A stretch of DNA of 64,000 bases from Gammaproteobacteria bacterium (GTDB lineage Bacteria; Pseudomonadota; Gammaproteobacteria; Steroidobacterales; Rariloculaceae): the NCBI GenBank assembly GCA_036381015.1, contig DASVDR010000033.1, positions 18,237 through 82,236 on the forward strand, given 5' to 3'. A model generated the notes under the pieces. That model made no database searches. It saw only the letters and a program-made list of their open reading frames with translations, and was not told the DNA's origin. A program made the translations under genes and the position numbers. Shown here piece by piece: positions 41,866 through 50,509 of the stretch; the first letter of the stretch is position 1; each line of letters opens with the position of its first letter.

Positions 41866-43647
41866 ATGAGCGTCACCAGGCCGGAGATTTGCCAATTCCT
41901 CGGGTACCGCCTCGACTTCGTGCGGCGTCGGCTGCTGGCCCCGGACGGTTCGCCCGTGGCGCTGATGCCGAAGGCAATCGATACGCTCATGCATCTCGTC
42001 ACGCACGCCGGCCGGACAGTCAGCAAGGAGGACCTGCTGAAGGCGGTGTGGCCGACCACCGTGGTCGAAGAGAACAACCTCACGCAGAACATCTCCGCGC
42101 TCCGCAAGGCCTTCGGCGAGAAGCGCCGCGAGCACCGCTTCATCGTTACGATCCCGGGTCAGGGCTACCGGTTCGTTGCGCCGGTAAGCGAGTTGTCGCG
42201 GGATGACGGCCTTCTACGCAATCACGCCGCCGTCCCGGTCGTTGCGTCGGGCGCAGCCGCGTCGGTCGATAGCGCCGGCTCGACGCGGCCTCTGACGGTC
42301 GCAGTGCTCCCGTTCAAGCCGCTCTTGCAGGAACAGCGTAACGAGGCACTGGAGCTCGGCATGGCCGACAGTCTGATCATGGAGCTCAGCCGAAGCACGC
42401 GCCTCATCGTCCGTCCGCTGAGCGCGACGCGGCGCTTCACGTCGCTCGATGAGGACGCGATCGAGGCAGGTCGAAGGCTGGACGTCGATGCCGTGGTCGA
42501 CGGGACGATCCAGATCGGAGACGGTCGTCTGCGCGTCTCCGCCCGTCTGCTGCGCACCGAGGACGGCCGGAATCTCTGGGCCGGAAAGTTCGACGAGGAG
42601 TTCTCGAGCCTGTTTCGCGTGCAGGACGCCATCGCGCAGCGCTTGGCGCAGGCGCTGGAGATCCGCCTCGGTCCGCCTGCGAGCCGCCAGACCGAGAATC
42701 TGCAGGCCTACGAGCTGTACATGCGCGGACGCTTGCATGCATTGCGGCTCGTGATGCCCGAAGTGCGGCGCGGAATCACCTTCTTCGAGCAGGCCATCCT
42801 GGCGGACCCTTCGTACGCGCTGCCTCAGGCGGGCATTGCAGACGCCCTGCGCGCCATGGTGTTGAGCAACGACACGAGCCCCGCAGAGGTCGCGGCGAGG
42901 TCGAAAGTATCGGCCGAACGTGCGATCCAGCTCGCGCCGGATCTTCCCGAGGCGAATATCGCGCGCGGTCTCATTGCGCTCTTTTTCGACTGGGATTGGA
43001 GCGCCGCGGAGGACTACCTCGCGCACGCCGTCGAGCTCGCGTCGAACAGCGGCGAGGCGCACATCTATCTTGCGCATCTGTGCTCGATTCTCGGCCGCCA
43101 TGGCGAAGCCCTCGCGCATGCGCGTCGGGCGAGGGAGATCAACCCGATCAGCCCGATGATCGTCGCGCTCGAGGGACAGTTCCTGGGTTTCGGAGGCGAG
43201 TCGGAGGCGGCAATCCGGCGGCTCAACGGCGCGATCACGATGGCCCCCACGTTCTGGCTGTCGCACCACCTGCTCGCCCAGGCGCTGATCGATGCCGGTC
43301 GGTACGAGGCCTCTTTGGCGGAAAGCGCCGAAGCCAAGCGTCTATCGCCGATGCAGACGTACTCCGACGCGCTCACCGGCGTGGCGCTCGCACGGCTCGG
43401 CAGACGAGATGAGGCTCGAGCGATTCTGGCGTCGTTGACGACCGCCTCCGATGAAAAATATGTGCCGCCGACGCATCTTGCGCTGTTGGAAACGGCCCTC
43501 GGCGCCTACGGCAACGCGATCGCGCATCTCGAAGCAGCGCTGTCCGTGCGAGACGCGCGGCTCGTGTTCCTGAAAGTCGATAGGAAGTGGGATGGTCTAC
43601 GCTCGCAGCCGGGCTTTGAGGACATCACGCGGAGGATGGGTGTTTAG
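41866..43647 (+). CDS. Soluble winged-helix regulator with TolB-like and TPR regions
   Basis: The 593-aa protein starts at ATG 41866. A winged-helix domain (FLGYRLDFVRRRLLAPDGSPVALMPKAIDTLMHLVTHAGRTVSKEDLLKAVWPTTVVEENNLTQNISALRK, ending FIVTIPGQGYRFVAPV) is followed by a TolB-like domain (VAVLPFKPLLQEQRNEALELGMADSLIMEL, ISADVDAVVDGTIQIGDGRLRVSA) and TPRs (LAHAVELASNSGEAHIYLAHLC onward). No membrane helix is seen. It is a paralogue of the regulator at 31780 and, like it, is divergent from a secreted beta-propeller gene. Confidence 0.84.
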   Translation: MSVTRPEICQFLGYRLDFVRRRLLAPDGSPVALMPKAIDTLMHLVTHAGRTVSKEDLLKAVWPTTVVEENNLTQNISALRKAFGEKRREHRFIVTIPGQGYRFVAPVSELSRDDGLLRNHAAVPVVASGAAASVDSAGSTRPLTVAVLPFKPLLQEQRNEALELGMADSLIMELSRSTRLIVRPLSATRRFTSLDEDAIEAGRRLDVDAVVDGTIQIGDGRLRVSARLLRTEDGRNLWAGKFDEEFSSLFRVQDAIAQRLAQALEIRLGPPASRQTENLQAYELYMRGRLHALRLVMPEVRRGITFFEQAILADPSYALPQAGIADALRAMVLSNDTSPAEVAARSKVSAERAIQLAPDLPEANIARGLIALFFDWDWSAAEDYLAHAVELASNSGEAHIYLAHLCSILGRHGEALAHARRAREINPISPMIVALEGQFLGFGGESEAAIRRLNGAITMAPTFWLSHHLLAQALIDAGRYEASLAESAEAKRLSPMQTYSDALTGVALARLGRRDEARAILASLTTASDEKYVPPTHLALLETALGAYGNAIAHLEAALSVRDARLVFLKVDRKWDGLRSQPGFEDITRRMGV

Positions 43648-43726
43648 GTAGATCTTCGTATCGTGGCCCGCTCGCCTCGAGACTAACGTGGAAGTGCTCG
43701 TGCGGAACGGCCACCGGAGGTGAGCC

Positions 43727-44257
43727 ATGACGATTCCAACCAGCGAGCAGCGGACGGAGACGCTGCGCGACGGCAGCCGCGTGCTGACCCGCCCGATTCG
43801 ACCCGAGGACGCGGCCGCCCAGGCCGGATTCATCCGCGAGCTTTCGGCCCACAGCAGACACCTGCTGTTCCTCGGAGGCGTCACCGAGCTTCGACCCGCG
43901 GAGCTCGAGCGGCTGTGCGCGCCGGACTACGTTCACGACATGGCGTACGTCGCAATGGCCCGCGACCGCGACGGTGAGCGCCAGGTCGGGCTCTGCCGCT
44001 ACGCGTCCTCCAAGCCGCCGTGCGACGAGGCCGAGATCGCCGTGGCCGTGGCCGACGCCTGGCAGCACAAAGGGCTTGCGACGCTGCTGCTGCGGCGCCT
44101 GATCGAGCATGCACGCTCGCACGGCGTCAAGCGCCTGTATTCGATCGATTCCGCGACCAATTACCGGATGCGGAGCCTTGCTCGGCACCTCGGATTCGTC
44201 GAGCAGCCGGATCCCGACGACGTCCATCAGGTCCTCTACTCGATGCGGCTCGATTGA
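43727..44257 (+). CDS. GNAT-family N-acetyltransferase
   Basis: The 176-aa protein starts after an ideal GGAGGTGA ribosome site. Its GNAT core has VLTRPIRPEDAAAQAGFIRELSAHSR, AEIAVAVADAWQHKGLATLLLRRLIEHARSHGVKRLYSID with the acetyl-CoA-binding Q-x-x-G-L-A-type turn, and SLARHLGFV near the C-terminus. The substrate is unknown. It is followed after 22 bases by a membrane protein gene and then, by ATGA overlap, by a debranching-type enzyme, so the three are probably co-transcribed. Confidence 0.9.
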   Translation: MTIPTSEQRTETLRDGSRVLTRPIRPEDAAAQAGFIRELSAHSRHLLFLGGVTELRPAELERLCAPDYVHDMAYVAMARDRDGERQVGLCRYASSKPPCDEAEIAVAVADAWQHKGLATLLLRRLIEHARSHGVKRLYSIDSATNYRMRSLARHLGFVEQPDPDDVHQVLYSMRLD

Positions 44258-44279
44258 GCCGCAAGGTGAGACTCCGGAC

Positions 44280-44732
44280 GTGGTATTTCTCACTTGGCGT
44301 GAAGTCGATTTCGGCGGCGTGCTGCTCGCGGGCCTGATCGCCGGATATCTCATGGCGATCGCCGGGCTCTGGGCAGGACAGGTTCCCGGTCTCGTATCCG
44401 TCGACATCTCGGATTACGGCCGCCGTTACATGGTCTCCGATCGAACCAGCGCCTGGCTGCTCGGTTTCGCCTCGCATCTCGCGAACAGCATCGGCCTCGT
44501 TTTGCTTTGGGCGTGCGTCATCGAGCCGAACCTCTCGTGGCCGCGGCCGCTCGAAGGACTGCTGTGGGGCGAGGTCCTCGCGCTCGTGCTCGCCGGCTCC
44601 GTCGTCGCGCCGCTGTCCGGGCTGGGTTTCATGGGCCGCAAGACGGGCTCATCCCGGTTCGCTTTCACGACGATTCTGCTGCACGCGATTTGGGGCCTGA
44701 CCCTCGGTTGGGTTTACGTGCCGTTGCAATGA
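44280..44732 (+). CDS. Small four-helix membrane protein
   Basis: The 150-aa protein uses a GTG start at 44280 with AAGGTGAG upstream; other frames run through the GNAT gene. Four hydrophobic segments (about 9-30, 55-80, 92-114 and 126-148) make it an integral membrane protein. Motifs are GVLLAGLIAGYLMAIAGLW and VLAGSVVAPLSGLGFMGR. No family was recognised. Its stop overlaps the ATG of the debranching enzyme in ATGA, indicating translational coupling. Confidence 0.7.
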   Translation: MVFLTWREVDFGGVLLAGLIAGYLMAIAGLWAGQVPGLVSVDISDYGRRYMVSDRTSAWLLGFASHLANSIGLVLLWACVIEPNLSWPRPLEGLLWGEVLALVLAGSVVAPLSGLGFMGRKTGSSRFAFTTILLHAIWGLTLGWVYVPLQ

Positions 44733-46875
44733 ACGGAGGCGTGCGCATCTTTCAGCCGAGAATCGTGCTCCATGGAAGCGGCGTCGCGATCGTCTCGGAC
44801 ATCACGGGACAACTTCACGCGGAAGAAGCCACGGCCTCTTCGCCGGCGACACGCGCGTGCTCTCGACCTACAAGTTTCAGGTCGGCGGCAATGCCTGGAC
44901 GCTGCTCGGCCAGGCACGGACCGGCCATGGCAGCGCCCAATGGCATTTTCAGAATCCCACCTTGCGCGACGAGCGCGGGCTGCTCGAAGCGGGCACGCTG
45001 GCGCTGTCGCTGAGCCGTCGCGTCGACGGGGCGATGCATGACGACTTTGCGTTGCAGGCGTATGCACAACGCCCGGTGCTATGTCGGTTTACCCTGCAAC
45101 TGGACGCGGATTTCACCGATCTATTCGAGGCAAAGGGCGGCTCTGTTCGCGCGCCGCTGCGCATGCTGAAGATCAGCGAACGCGGCAAAGGCCTGACGTT
45201 CCGGTATGAGCGAGGCGGCTTCCGGCGCGCGCTGCACGTGCGCATCGATTCGAGTGAACGTGATATGTCACTTGCGGGCACGCGAATCACGTTCGTGCTT
45301 GCCCTCGATCACGCGAAAAGCTGGCATTGTTGCCTCGACGCCGAGCCGGAAGTTCAGCGTCGCATCCTCAAGCTCGCCGGCGATCCGCACGCAACGCAAC
45401 CGCAACGTGTTCCCGAAAAGAGAAGCGCGCTGACTCTGCAGTCGGAACGGTTGCTCGAGGAGGCGTTCGCGTGTGCGCGCGAGGATCTTCATGCGCTCGC
45501 GATCGAGCGCGGTGAGGCGCTGCCGTTTCTCGCCGCCGGTGTGCCGTGGTTCCTGACTCTATTCGGCCGCGATTCGTTGCTGCCGGCCGTCATGGCAGGC
45601 TTGGACGGCGCCTGGTCGGCGAAGGGTGCCCTGGCCGCTCTGGAGGCGCATCAGGCGCGCGAGCGCGACGATTTTCGCGACGAGCAGCCGGGGAAATTTC
45701 CGCACGAGCTGCGCGACGACGAGCTCACTTTCCGGGGGGAGCTGCCGTACTCGCCTTATTTCGGCACTCATGATGCGCCGTCGCTGTACTGCCTGACGTT
45801 GTGGAATGCGTGGCGGTGGACCGGCGACGACAAGCTCGTCTACCGGCACATCGACGCGGCGACGCGCGGGCTCGAGTGGTGCGAACGGCACGGCGACCTG
45901 GACGGCGACGGGCTTCAGGAGTACGCGACGCGCAGCCGCAAGGGCTACCGTAACCAAGGGTGGAAAGATGCCGGGGATGCGATCGTGGACGGCGATGGCC
46001 GACAGCCCGAGCTGCCCCTTGCGACCGTGGAGCTGCAGGGATACCTCTACGCTGCTCGGCTCGCCATGGCGGACTTGCTCGCCGTCGTGCGGCAACCGCA
46101 AGAGGCGCAGGCAGAGCTTCGGAAAGCGCACGCGCTTCGCCGCCTCGTCGAAGAGCGCTACTGGCTCGAGGAAGCTCGGTTTTATGCGCTCGCGCTCGAT
46201 AAGGACAAGCGGCGTGTCGACGCGATCGCGTCGAATGCCGGCCACCTGCTGTCGTGCGGGCTGCCACGACCCGACCGCGCGTCTGCGGTGGCACGGCGCC
46301 TGCTGGCCGACGATATGTTCAGCGGGTGGGGATTGCGCACCCTGTCGTCGCACAATCCGGCCTACAACCCGCTCTCGTATCAGCGAGGGTCGGTCTGGCC
46401 GTTCGACACGCTGCTCGCGGCGGCGGGCCTATGGCGATACGGCGAGCATGACGCGGCGTTCAGGTTGATGCAGGCGATCCTGGAGGCCGCGGGCCGCTTC
46501 GAATCTTCGAGGCTACCCGAGCTTTTCGGCGGTTTCCCGCGCTCGCACGGCGTGCCTGTCCCATACCAGGAAGCGAATATTCCTCAGGCCTGGTCTGCGG
46601 CCGTCCCGATCATGATCGTCCAGCTCGTCTTGGGCCTCGTGCCCGATGCGCCGCAGGGCCGGTGCTACGTTCAACCGCGGCTGCCGCCGTGGTTGTCTCA
46701 CATGACCGTGGCCGGTATCGAAGTAGCCAACGGCCGGCTCGACATCAGCCTGAGCCGACGCGGCCGGGAAACGACGATCGATCGCGTAAGCGCCACAGGG
46801 GTCGAAGTGGTCTGCGAGACTCCGCCGGCCGTGCTTTGGGGCAAGCCGCTCACCCCGACCCAAAAGGCGGTCTGA
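44729..46875 (+). CDS. Amylo-alpha-1,6-glucosidase-type debranching enzyme with a frameshifted N-terminus
   Basis: The reading frame from ATG 44729 (MNGGVRIFQPRIVLHGSGVA then SDITGQLHAEEA) is interrupted at about 44829. The remainder, HGLFAGDTRVLSTYKFQVGG onward, lies one frame over and continues intact to 46875. Together they give the usual N-terminal domain (GDTRVLSTYKF), then VPWFLTLFGRDSLLPAVMAGL, RFYALALDKDKRRVDAIASNAGHLL, NPAYNPLSYQRGSVWPFDTLLAAAGLWRYGEHDAAFRLMQAIL and LPELFGGF, all typical of the amylo-alpha-1,6-glucosidase/GDE family. A GTG at 44857 could serve as an alternative, shorter start. Either the base is a sequencing or assembly error or the gene is mutated. The enzyme would debranch glycogen-like or oligosaccharide material. 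Confidence 0.85.
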
Positions 46876-46959
46876 GTGTACTGAATCGGGCGTCGGTTTC
46901 ATCGTATACTCGCGGAGATCCCATAAAAGAAAAGATTGCCAAGCAGGAGGGCCTTCGAA

Positions 46960-47433
46960 ATGGCTGTATCGGCCAAGCACCGAGCACGACGGGCCGCGCC
47001 ACCGCCGGCGGCGAGTGTCTTGCCGGGCATCGCTCTTGCAATCGGCCTGACGGTACTCGCCACGGCGCTTCCGGCGGCCGCTGACGACGAGGCCGAGGCG
47101 GCGCCGGCGACTTCGGTCGCCCGGCAAGCCCATGGCCTGGACGGCGCGTCCGAAGAAGCGAGCACCGACGAAGCCGCCGACGAGGCGATACCCGTGACGG
47201 CCGTCGTTGATGCTGTCGATCGAACGCCCGAATCGCAGCGGCAAGAGTGCCGGCAAGTGAAGGTGACCGGCTCGCGGATACCCAAGGGGATCTGCACGAC
47301 GAAGGAGGAATGGGAAGCTTTCAGCGAGCTGACGTCCGAAGCGGGAAAAGAGTATCTGCGACGAACTCGTCAGAACGCGGAACCGCGCAAAGACCCCTTC
47401 ACGACGACCCGGGCCGTCGGCGGGGCCTTCTAA
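46960..47433 (+). CDS. Secreted protein with C-terminal conserved Cys/Arg motif
   Basis: The 157-aa protein starts at ATG 46960 with AGGAGG about 10 bases upstream. A signal peptide (about 20-42, ending PAAADDE) is followed by a low-complexity Ala/Glu linker and a C-terminal motif ECRQVKVTGSRIPKGICTTKEEWEAF ending in EYLRRTRQN. The two Cys residues of the motif (about 103 and 117) may form a disulphide. Small proteins with this motif are widespread and uncharacterised in gammaproteobacteria. The VTGSRI piece looks like TonB-receptor plug starts, but no receptor follows, so it is not one. Confidence 0.75.
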   Translation: MAVSAKHRARRAAPPPAASVLPGIALAIGLTVLATALPAAADDEAEAAPATSVARQAHGLDGASEEASTDEAADEAIPVTAVVDAVDRTPESQRQECRQVKVTGSRIPKGICTTKEEWEAFSELTSEAGKEYLRRTRQNAEPRKDPFTTTRAVGGAF

Positions 47434-47484
47434 TGAGCTGATTCGGGCACGCTCGATCGGAGCCGGCTCCGCCTCTTTCGGCGC

Positions 47485-48885
47485 TCACGCGAATCCGAAC
47501 AGCGGCGGGAAAAGAAACGCGACCACCGCCGCCCAGGCGGCGAGGACGTAGAGATAGAACGTCTGCCAGGCGCACAGGCGCGCGAAGGCGACGCCGCCCC
47601 GGACGAACCGGGCATACAGGATCAAGGAGCCGGCCAGATTGACGAGGAGGACGAGGTTCTCTCCGAGAGCCGCGACCCGGTTGGGCGTGAACCCGAAGTC
47701 CGAGATCCGGCTCCCGATCGCCCAAAGCGCCACCACGTCCACCACGAGCGCGCTCCCGACCAGCGTCAGCTGAATCCAGTCGAGGAGGCTCGGAGGCGCC
47801 GACGGATCGCGGGCCGAGACCGAGTAGAGCAGCAAGCCGAAGACCACGACGAGCAGGAGGTCGAAGGCGATGAGCACCTCCCGCTCGACGTCGATGCCGC
47901 GTCCGGTCCACACCATCGTCGCGACGAATGCGAGGAGCACGAGGGCGAAGAGCGGGGCGAAGATCCGAGTCAGGACGGGCGCCATGTTCTCGATGACGCT
48001 CTGCTTCGCCTCCACGAGCCACATGGCGACCACGGCGGCGCCCGCAACGCCGCAAGGCAGGATCCACCCTTGCACCTGCCGCTGCACATCGATACCGATG
48101 GCTTGGAAGAGGCCGAAGGTCAGGCCGATCAACACGCCGCCGCCGAGCGCGATCAAAACGTAGTAGATGAAAAGCTCGCCGGTGAAGCGGACGAAATCCA
48201 TCCGCCGATCGCTCCCCGGCCACCGTCCGCCGACGTAGGCCACGCCCACGGCGAGCCACAGGGCGATCGGCAGGTGCAGAATCGTCAGGAACTCGGTGTC
48301 GGCGCCCGGCGAAGGGGAGAAGGGGAAGGCGTTCACGACGATCGCCGCCAACACGAAGACGGCGGCCAGCCACCACCGGGTCGATCGCGGAAGCGGCCGC
48401 TCCCACGCGAAGTACGCGACCATGAAGGGAAGGGTGAAGAAGCCGAGGTTGAGCGCGTAGAACGGGGCGCGGTCGACGAAGCCGATCCCGAAGAGGGCCG
48501 GAACTTTGATCGCGATGCCTGCCGCGACGGCCAGTGCGAGGGCGACCCACAGCTTTCGCGACGCGTCGATGGCGGGCATATCCGCCGCGCCGGCCCATCC
48601 GTCGCCGGCGAGAACGAGCTGCTTCCAGAGCCGGTCCGAATGCTCACGGGCGAACTCTCGTGTCAGGGCGTCGATGGCCCCGAGGCGCTTGACGGCCACC
48701 AAGAAGGCCTCGTCGTCGGCGAGCCCGCCGGCACCGAGCGCGGCGATCTGCTCGCGCAGGTGATCTTCGAGCTCCTCCGCGTCCGAGCCGGAAATCGCCC
48801 GGCTCTTGCGGAGGTGAGCCCGCCACGAATCGATCTGCTTCTCGACGCACTCCACCGCGGGCTCGCCCGGGCGCTTTCCGTCCAT
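47485..48885 (-). CDS. Permease-prefix-domain membrane protein
   Basis: The 466-aa protein has an N-terminal permease prefix domain (about 1-90; CVEKQIDSWRAHLRKSRAISGSDAEELEDHLREQIAAL, LGAIDALTREF). About ten hydrophobic segments follow (e.g. VALALAVAAGIAIKVPALFG, LNLGFFTLPFMVAYFAWE, VLIALGGGVLIGLTFGLFQ, CGVAGAAVVAMWLVEA, LVLLAFVATMVW). The prefix domain normally heads ADOP-type permeases or unrelated membrane proteins behind PadR regulators. Here it is linked to a PadR gene that ends 3 bases upstream. The body gave no recognisable transporter family. Confidence 0.78.
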   Translation of the reverse strand: MDGKRPGEPAVECVEKQIDSWRAHLRKSRAISGSDAEELEDHLREQIAALGAGGLADDEAFLVAVKRLGAIDALTREFAREHSDRLWKQLVLAGDGWAGAADMPAIDASRKLWVALALAVAAGIAIKVPALFGIGFVDRAPFYALNLGFFTLPFMVAYFAWERPLPRSTRWWLAAVFVLAAIVVNAFPFSPSPGADTEFLTILHLPIALWLAVGVAYVGGRWPGSDRRMDFVRFTGELFIYYVLIALGGGVLIGLTFGLFQAIGIDVQRQVQGWILPCGVAGAAVVAMWLVEAKQSVIENMAPVLTRIFAPLFALVLLAFVATMVWTGRGIDVEREVLIAFDLLLVVVFGLLLYSVSARDPSAPPSLLDWIQLTLVGSALVVDVVALWAIGSRISDFGFTPNRVAALGENLVLLVNLAGSLILYARFVRGGVAFARLCAWQTFYLYVLAAWAAVVAFLFPPLFGFA

Positions 48886-48888
48886 GAC

Positions 48889-49269
48889 TCAACTCCGCTG
48901 GGGCACGGGGTCGGCGCTTCCATCGCTGTCGACGGAATCGGCCAGCGCCGACCAGATGTTTCGGAGCGTCCTGTCGACGGTCCGCCATTGGCGGCGCTCG
49001 TCGGCGAGCTGCTCCCGCCCGGCTGCCGTCAGCCGGTAATACTTCCGGCGCCTGCCGGACTCCGCCTTCTGCCACCGCGATTGGACGAGGCCGGAGCGCT
49101 CCAATCGATGCAGAACGGGGTAGAGCATGCCGTCGGTCCACTCGAGCGCGCCCCCGGACAGCTCGCGAACCCGCTTCAGAATGGCATACCCGTAGCTGTC
49201 CCCTTCGGCCAGGATGGCGAGCACGAGGGGCGTGGACGACGCCGCGACGAGGTCCTTGTTGATGCTCAT
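48889..49269 (-). CDS. PadR-family transcriptional regulator
   Basis: The 126-aa protein has the PadR winged helix: LVLAILAEGDSYGYAILKRVRELSGGALEWTDGMLYPVLHRLERSGLVQSRWQ, followed by GRRRKYYRLTAAGREQLADERRQW. The C-terminal tail is short, as in the small PadR class paired with permease-prefix proteins. It is 3 bases from the downstream membrane-protein gene and has a dyad overlapping its -10 box, so it is likely autoregulated and controls both genes. Confidence 0.92.
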   Translation of the reverse strand: MSINKDLVAASSTPLVLAILAEGDSYGYAILKRVRELSGGALEWTDGMLYPVLHRLERSGLVQSRWQKAESGRRRKYYRLTAAGREQLADERRQWRTVDRTLRNIWSALADSVDSDGSADPVPQRS

Positions 49270-49322
49270 CGCAGCGGCGGTGTCTTGGAGCGGTCGAGGC
49301 GGCGGATCGTATGCATAGCGGC

Positions 49323-49347
49323 ATTATACATAGCTCTGCCATGTATA
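49323..49347 (-). promoter_or_regulatory. PadR promoter with overlapping operator dyad
   Basis: On the minus strand, TATAAT (49328-49323) is a full -10 box about 55 bases before the PadR start codon. Overlapping it, TATACAT (49325-49331), 9 bases, ATGTATA (49341-49347) is a perfect 7-base inverted repeat, matching known PadR operators of the ATGTATA-type dyad. Binding would block RNA polymerase. No clear -35 box was found. Confidence 0.65.
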
Positions 49348-49518
49348 GCTAGCGCGGGTGCTTCCGCCGCGGGCGTGCTTCGCCGACGAGCCTTCCAGGG
49401 AAGCGTGGGCTAGCGAGGGGCGGGCTCTTCCCGCCGGCGTGCCATGGCGTGCGCCGAGCGGGCCGGCGCCGCTCGCGCCGCCCGGATCGGCGTGGACTCG
49501 CCAGGCCCGGATCGTCGG

Positions 49519-50478
49519 CTACGTGGCCTCGGCCAGGCCGTCGTCGACCTGAACGTTCTCCGGCTCGAGCACGAGCCCCGAGGCCTTCGCCTGCTCGACG
49601 AGCAGGATCGCGAAATCGCAGTCGACGCGGCCCGCCTCGACCGCGCGATTCACGATGTCGCGCGTGACCTCGGTCACCGGCAGCGGCACGCCGAGCCGGC
49701 GGCCGGCTTCCAACCCCAAGTCCAAGTCCTTCCGCAGCAGCACCGGCGTGAACGTCGGCTTCATGTCGAGGTTCACGAGCGCCGGCGTCTTGTAGCGCGT
49801 GAACATCGAGCCCATCACGCTGTCGTTGATGAAGCGCAGGAAGTCGTGGCGCGAGACGCCGCCTTTCTCGGCGAGCACGGTGATCTCAGCGAGGGACTGC
49901 GCGACGGCGCCGAGCAGCAGGTTGTGGCAAATCTTCACCATCCGCGCGAGCTCGCCTTCGCCGACGTAGACGGCCCCGCGGCCGAGCATCGCGAGATAGG
50001 GCTCGGCGGTCTCGAACGCGGCTCGAGGACCGGAGGCGACGATCGTCAGCTTGCCGGCGCGAACGACCTTCGCGTTGCCGCTGACCGGCGCGGCGAGCAT
50101 CGCAGTCCCGTGCCGGGCGGCTTCCGCGCGCACCTCGGCGGAAGCCTCTTCCGAGACGCTCGAGCAGTCGATCAGGAGCTTCGGGCGCCGTGCGCCGCGG
50201 AGCACGCCGTCCGCGCCGATCGTGACGTCGACGAGATCGTTCGACGCCGACACGGTCGTGAAGACGATGTCGCGATCGCCGAGATCGCGCGGCGATTCCG
50301 CGAGCTCGGCGCCGCGCTCGGCGAGCGGCTCGACCTTGCTCCGGGTGCGGTTGTAGACGGCAACGTCGCACCCTGCCTCGAGCAGCCGCTCGGCCATCAC
50401 GAAGCCCATGCGGCCGCCTGCGCCGATCCAGCCGATCTTGTGCGAGCGGACGGCGCCGGAAGCGGCTTGCTTGTCCAT
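49519..50478 (-). CDS. NAD(P)-dependent 3-hydroxyisobutyrate-dehydrogenase-family oxidoreductase
   Basis: The 319-aa protein starts at ATG 50478 with AAGGAG upstream. The Rossmann motif is GWIGAGGRMGFVMAERLLEAG and the cofactor loop YNRTRSK. The family motifs DCSSVSEEASAEVRAEA, MLAAPVSGNAKVVRAGKLTIV, KICHNLLLGAVAQSLAEITVLAEKGG (catalytic Lys) and FTPVLLRKDLDLGLEAGRRLGVPLP are present. It oxidises a beta-hydroxyacid or reduces a semialdehyde; the substrate is unknown. It is 31 bases from the TonB receptor on the same strand, which suggests a shared uptake-and-use operon with the lipase-like gene. Confidence 0.9.
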   Translation of the reverse strand: MDKQAASGAVRSHKIGWIGAGGRMGFVMAERLLEAGCDVAVYNRTRSKVEPLAERGAELAESPRDLGDRDIVFTTVSASNDLVDVTIGADGVLRGARRPKLLIDCSSVSEEASAEVRAEAARHGTAMLAAPVSGNAKVVRAGKLTIVASGPRAAFETAEPYLAMLGRGAVYVGEGELARMVKICHNLLLGAVAQSLAEITVLAEKGGVSRHDFLRFINDSVMGSMFTRYKTPALVNLDMKPTFTPVLLRKDLDLGLEAGRRLGVPLPVTEVTRDIVNRAVEAGRVDCDFAILLVEQAKASGLVLEPENVQVDDGLAEAT

Positions 50479-50509
50479 GTGCCGGTTCTCCTTTGGGGCG
50501 GCGCCGGCG

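Noticed and set aside
46960-47433. VTGSRI motif in the small secreted protein as a TonB-receptor plug remnant
   Set aside because: The protein is a complete small exported protein with its own signal and Cys-containing C-terminus, and no plug or barrel motif follows.
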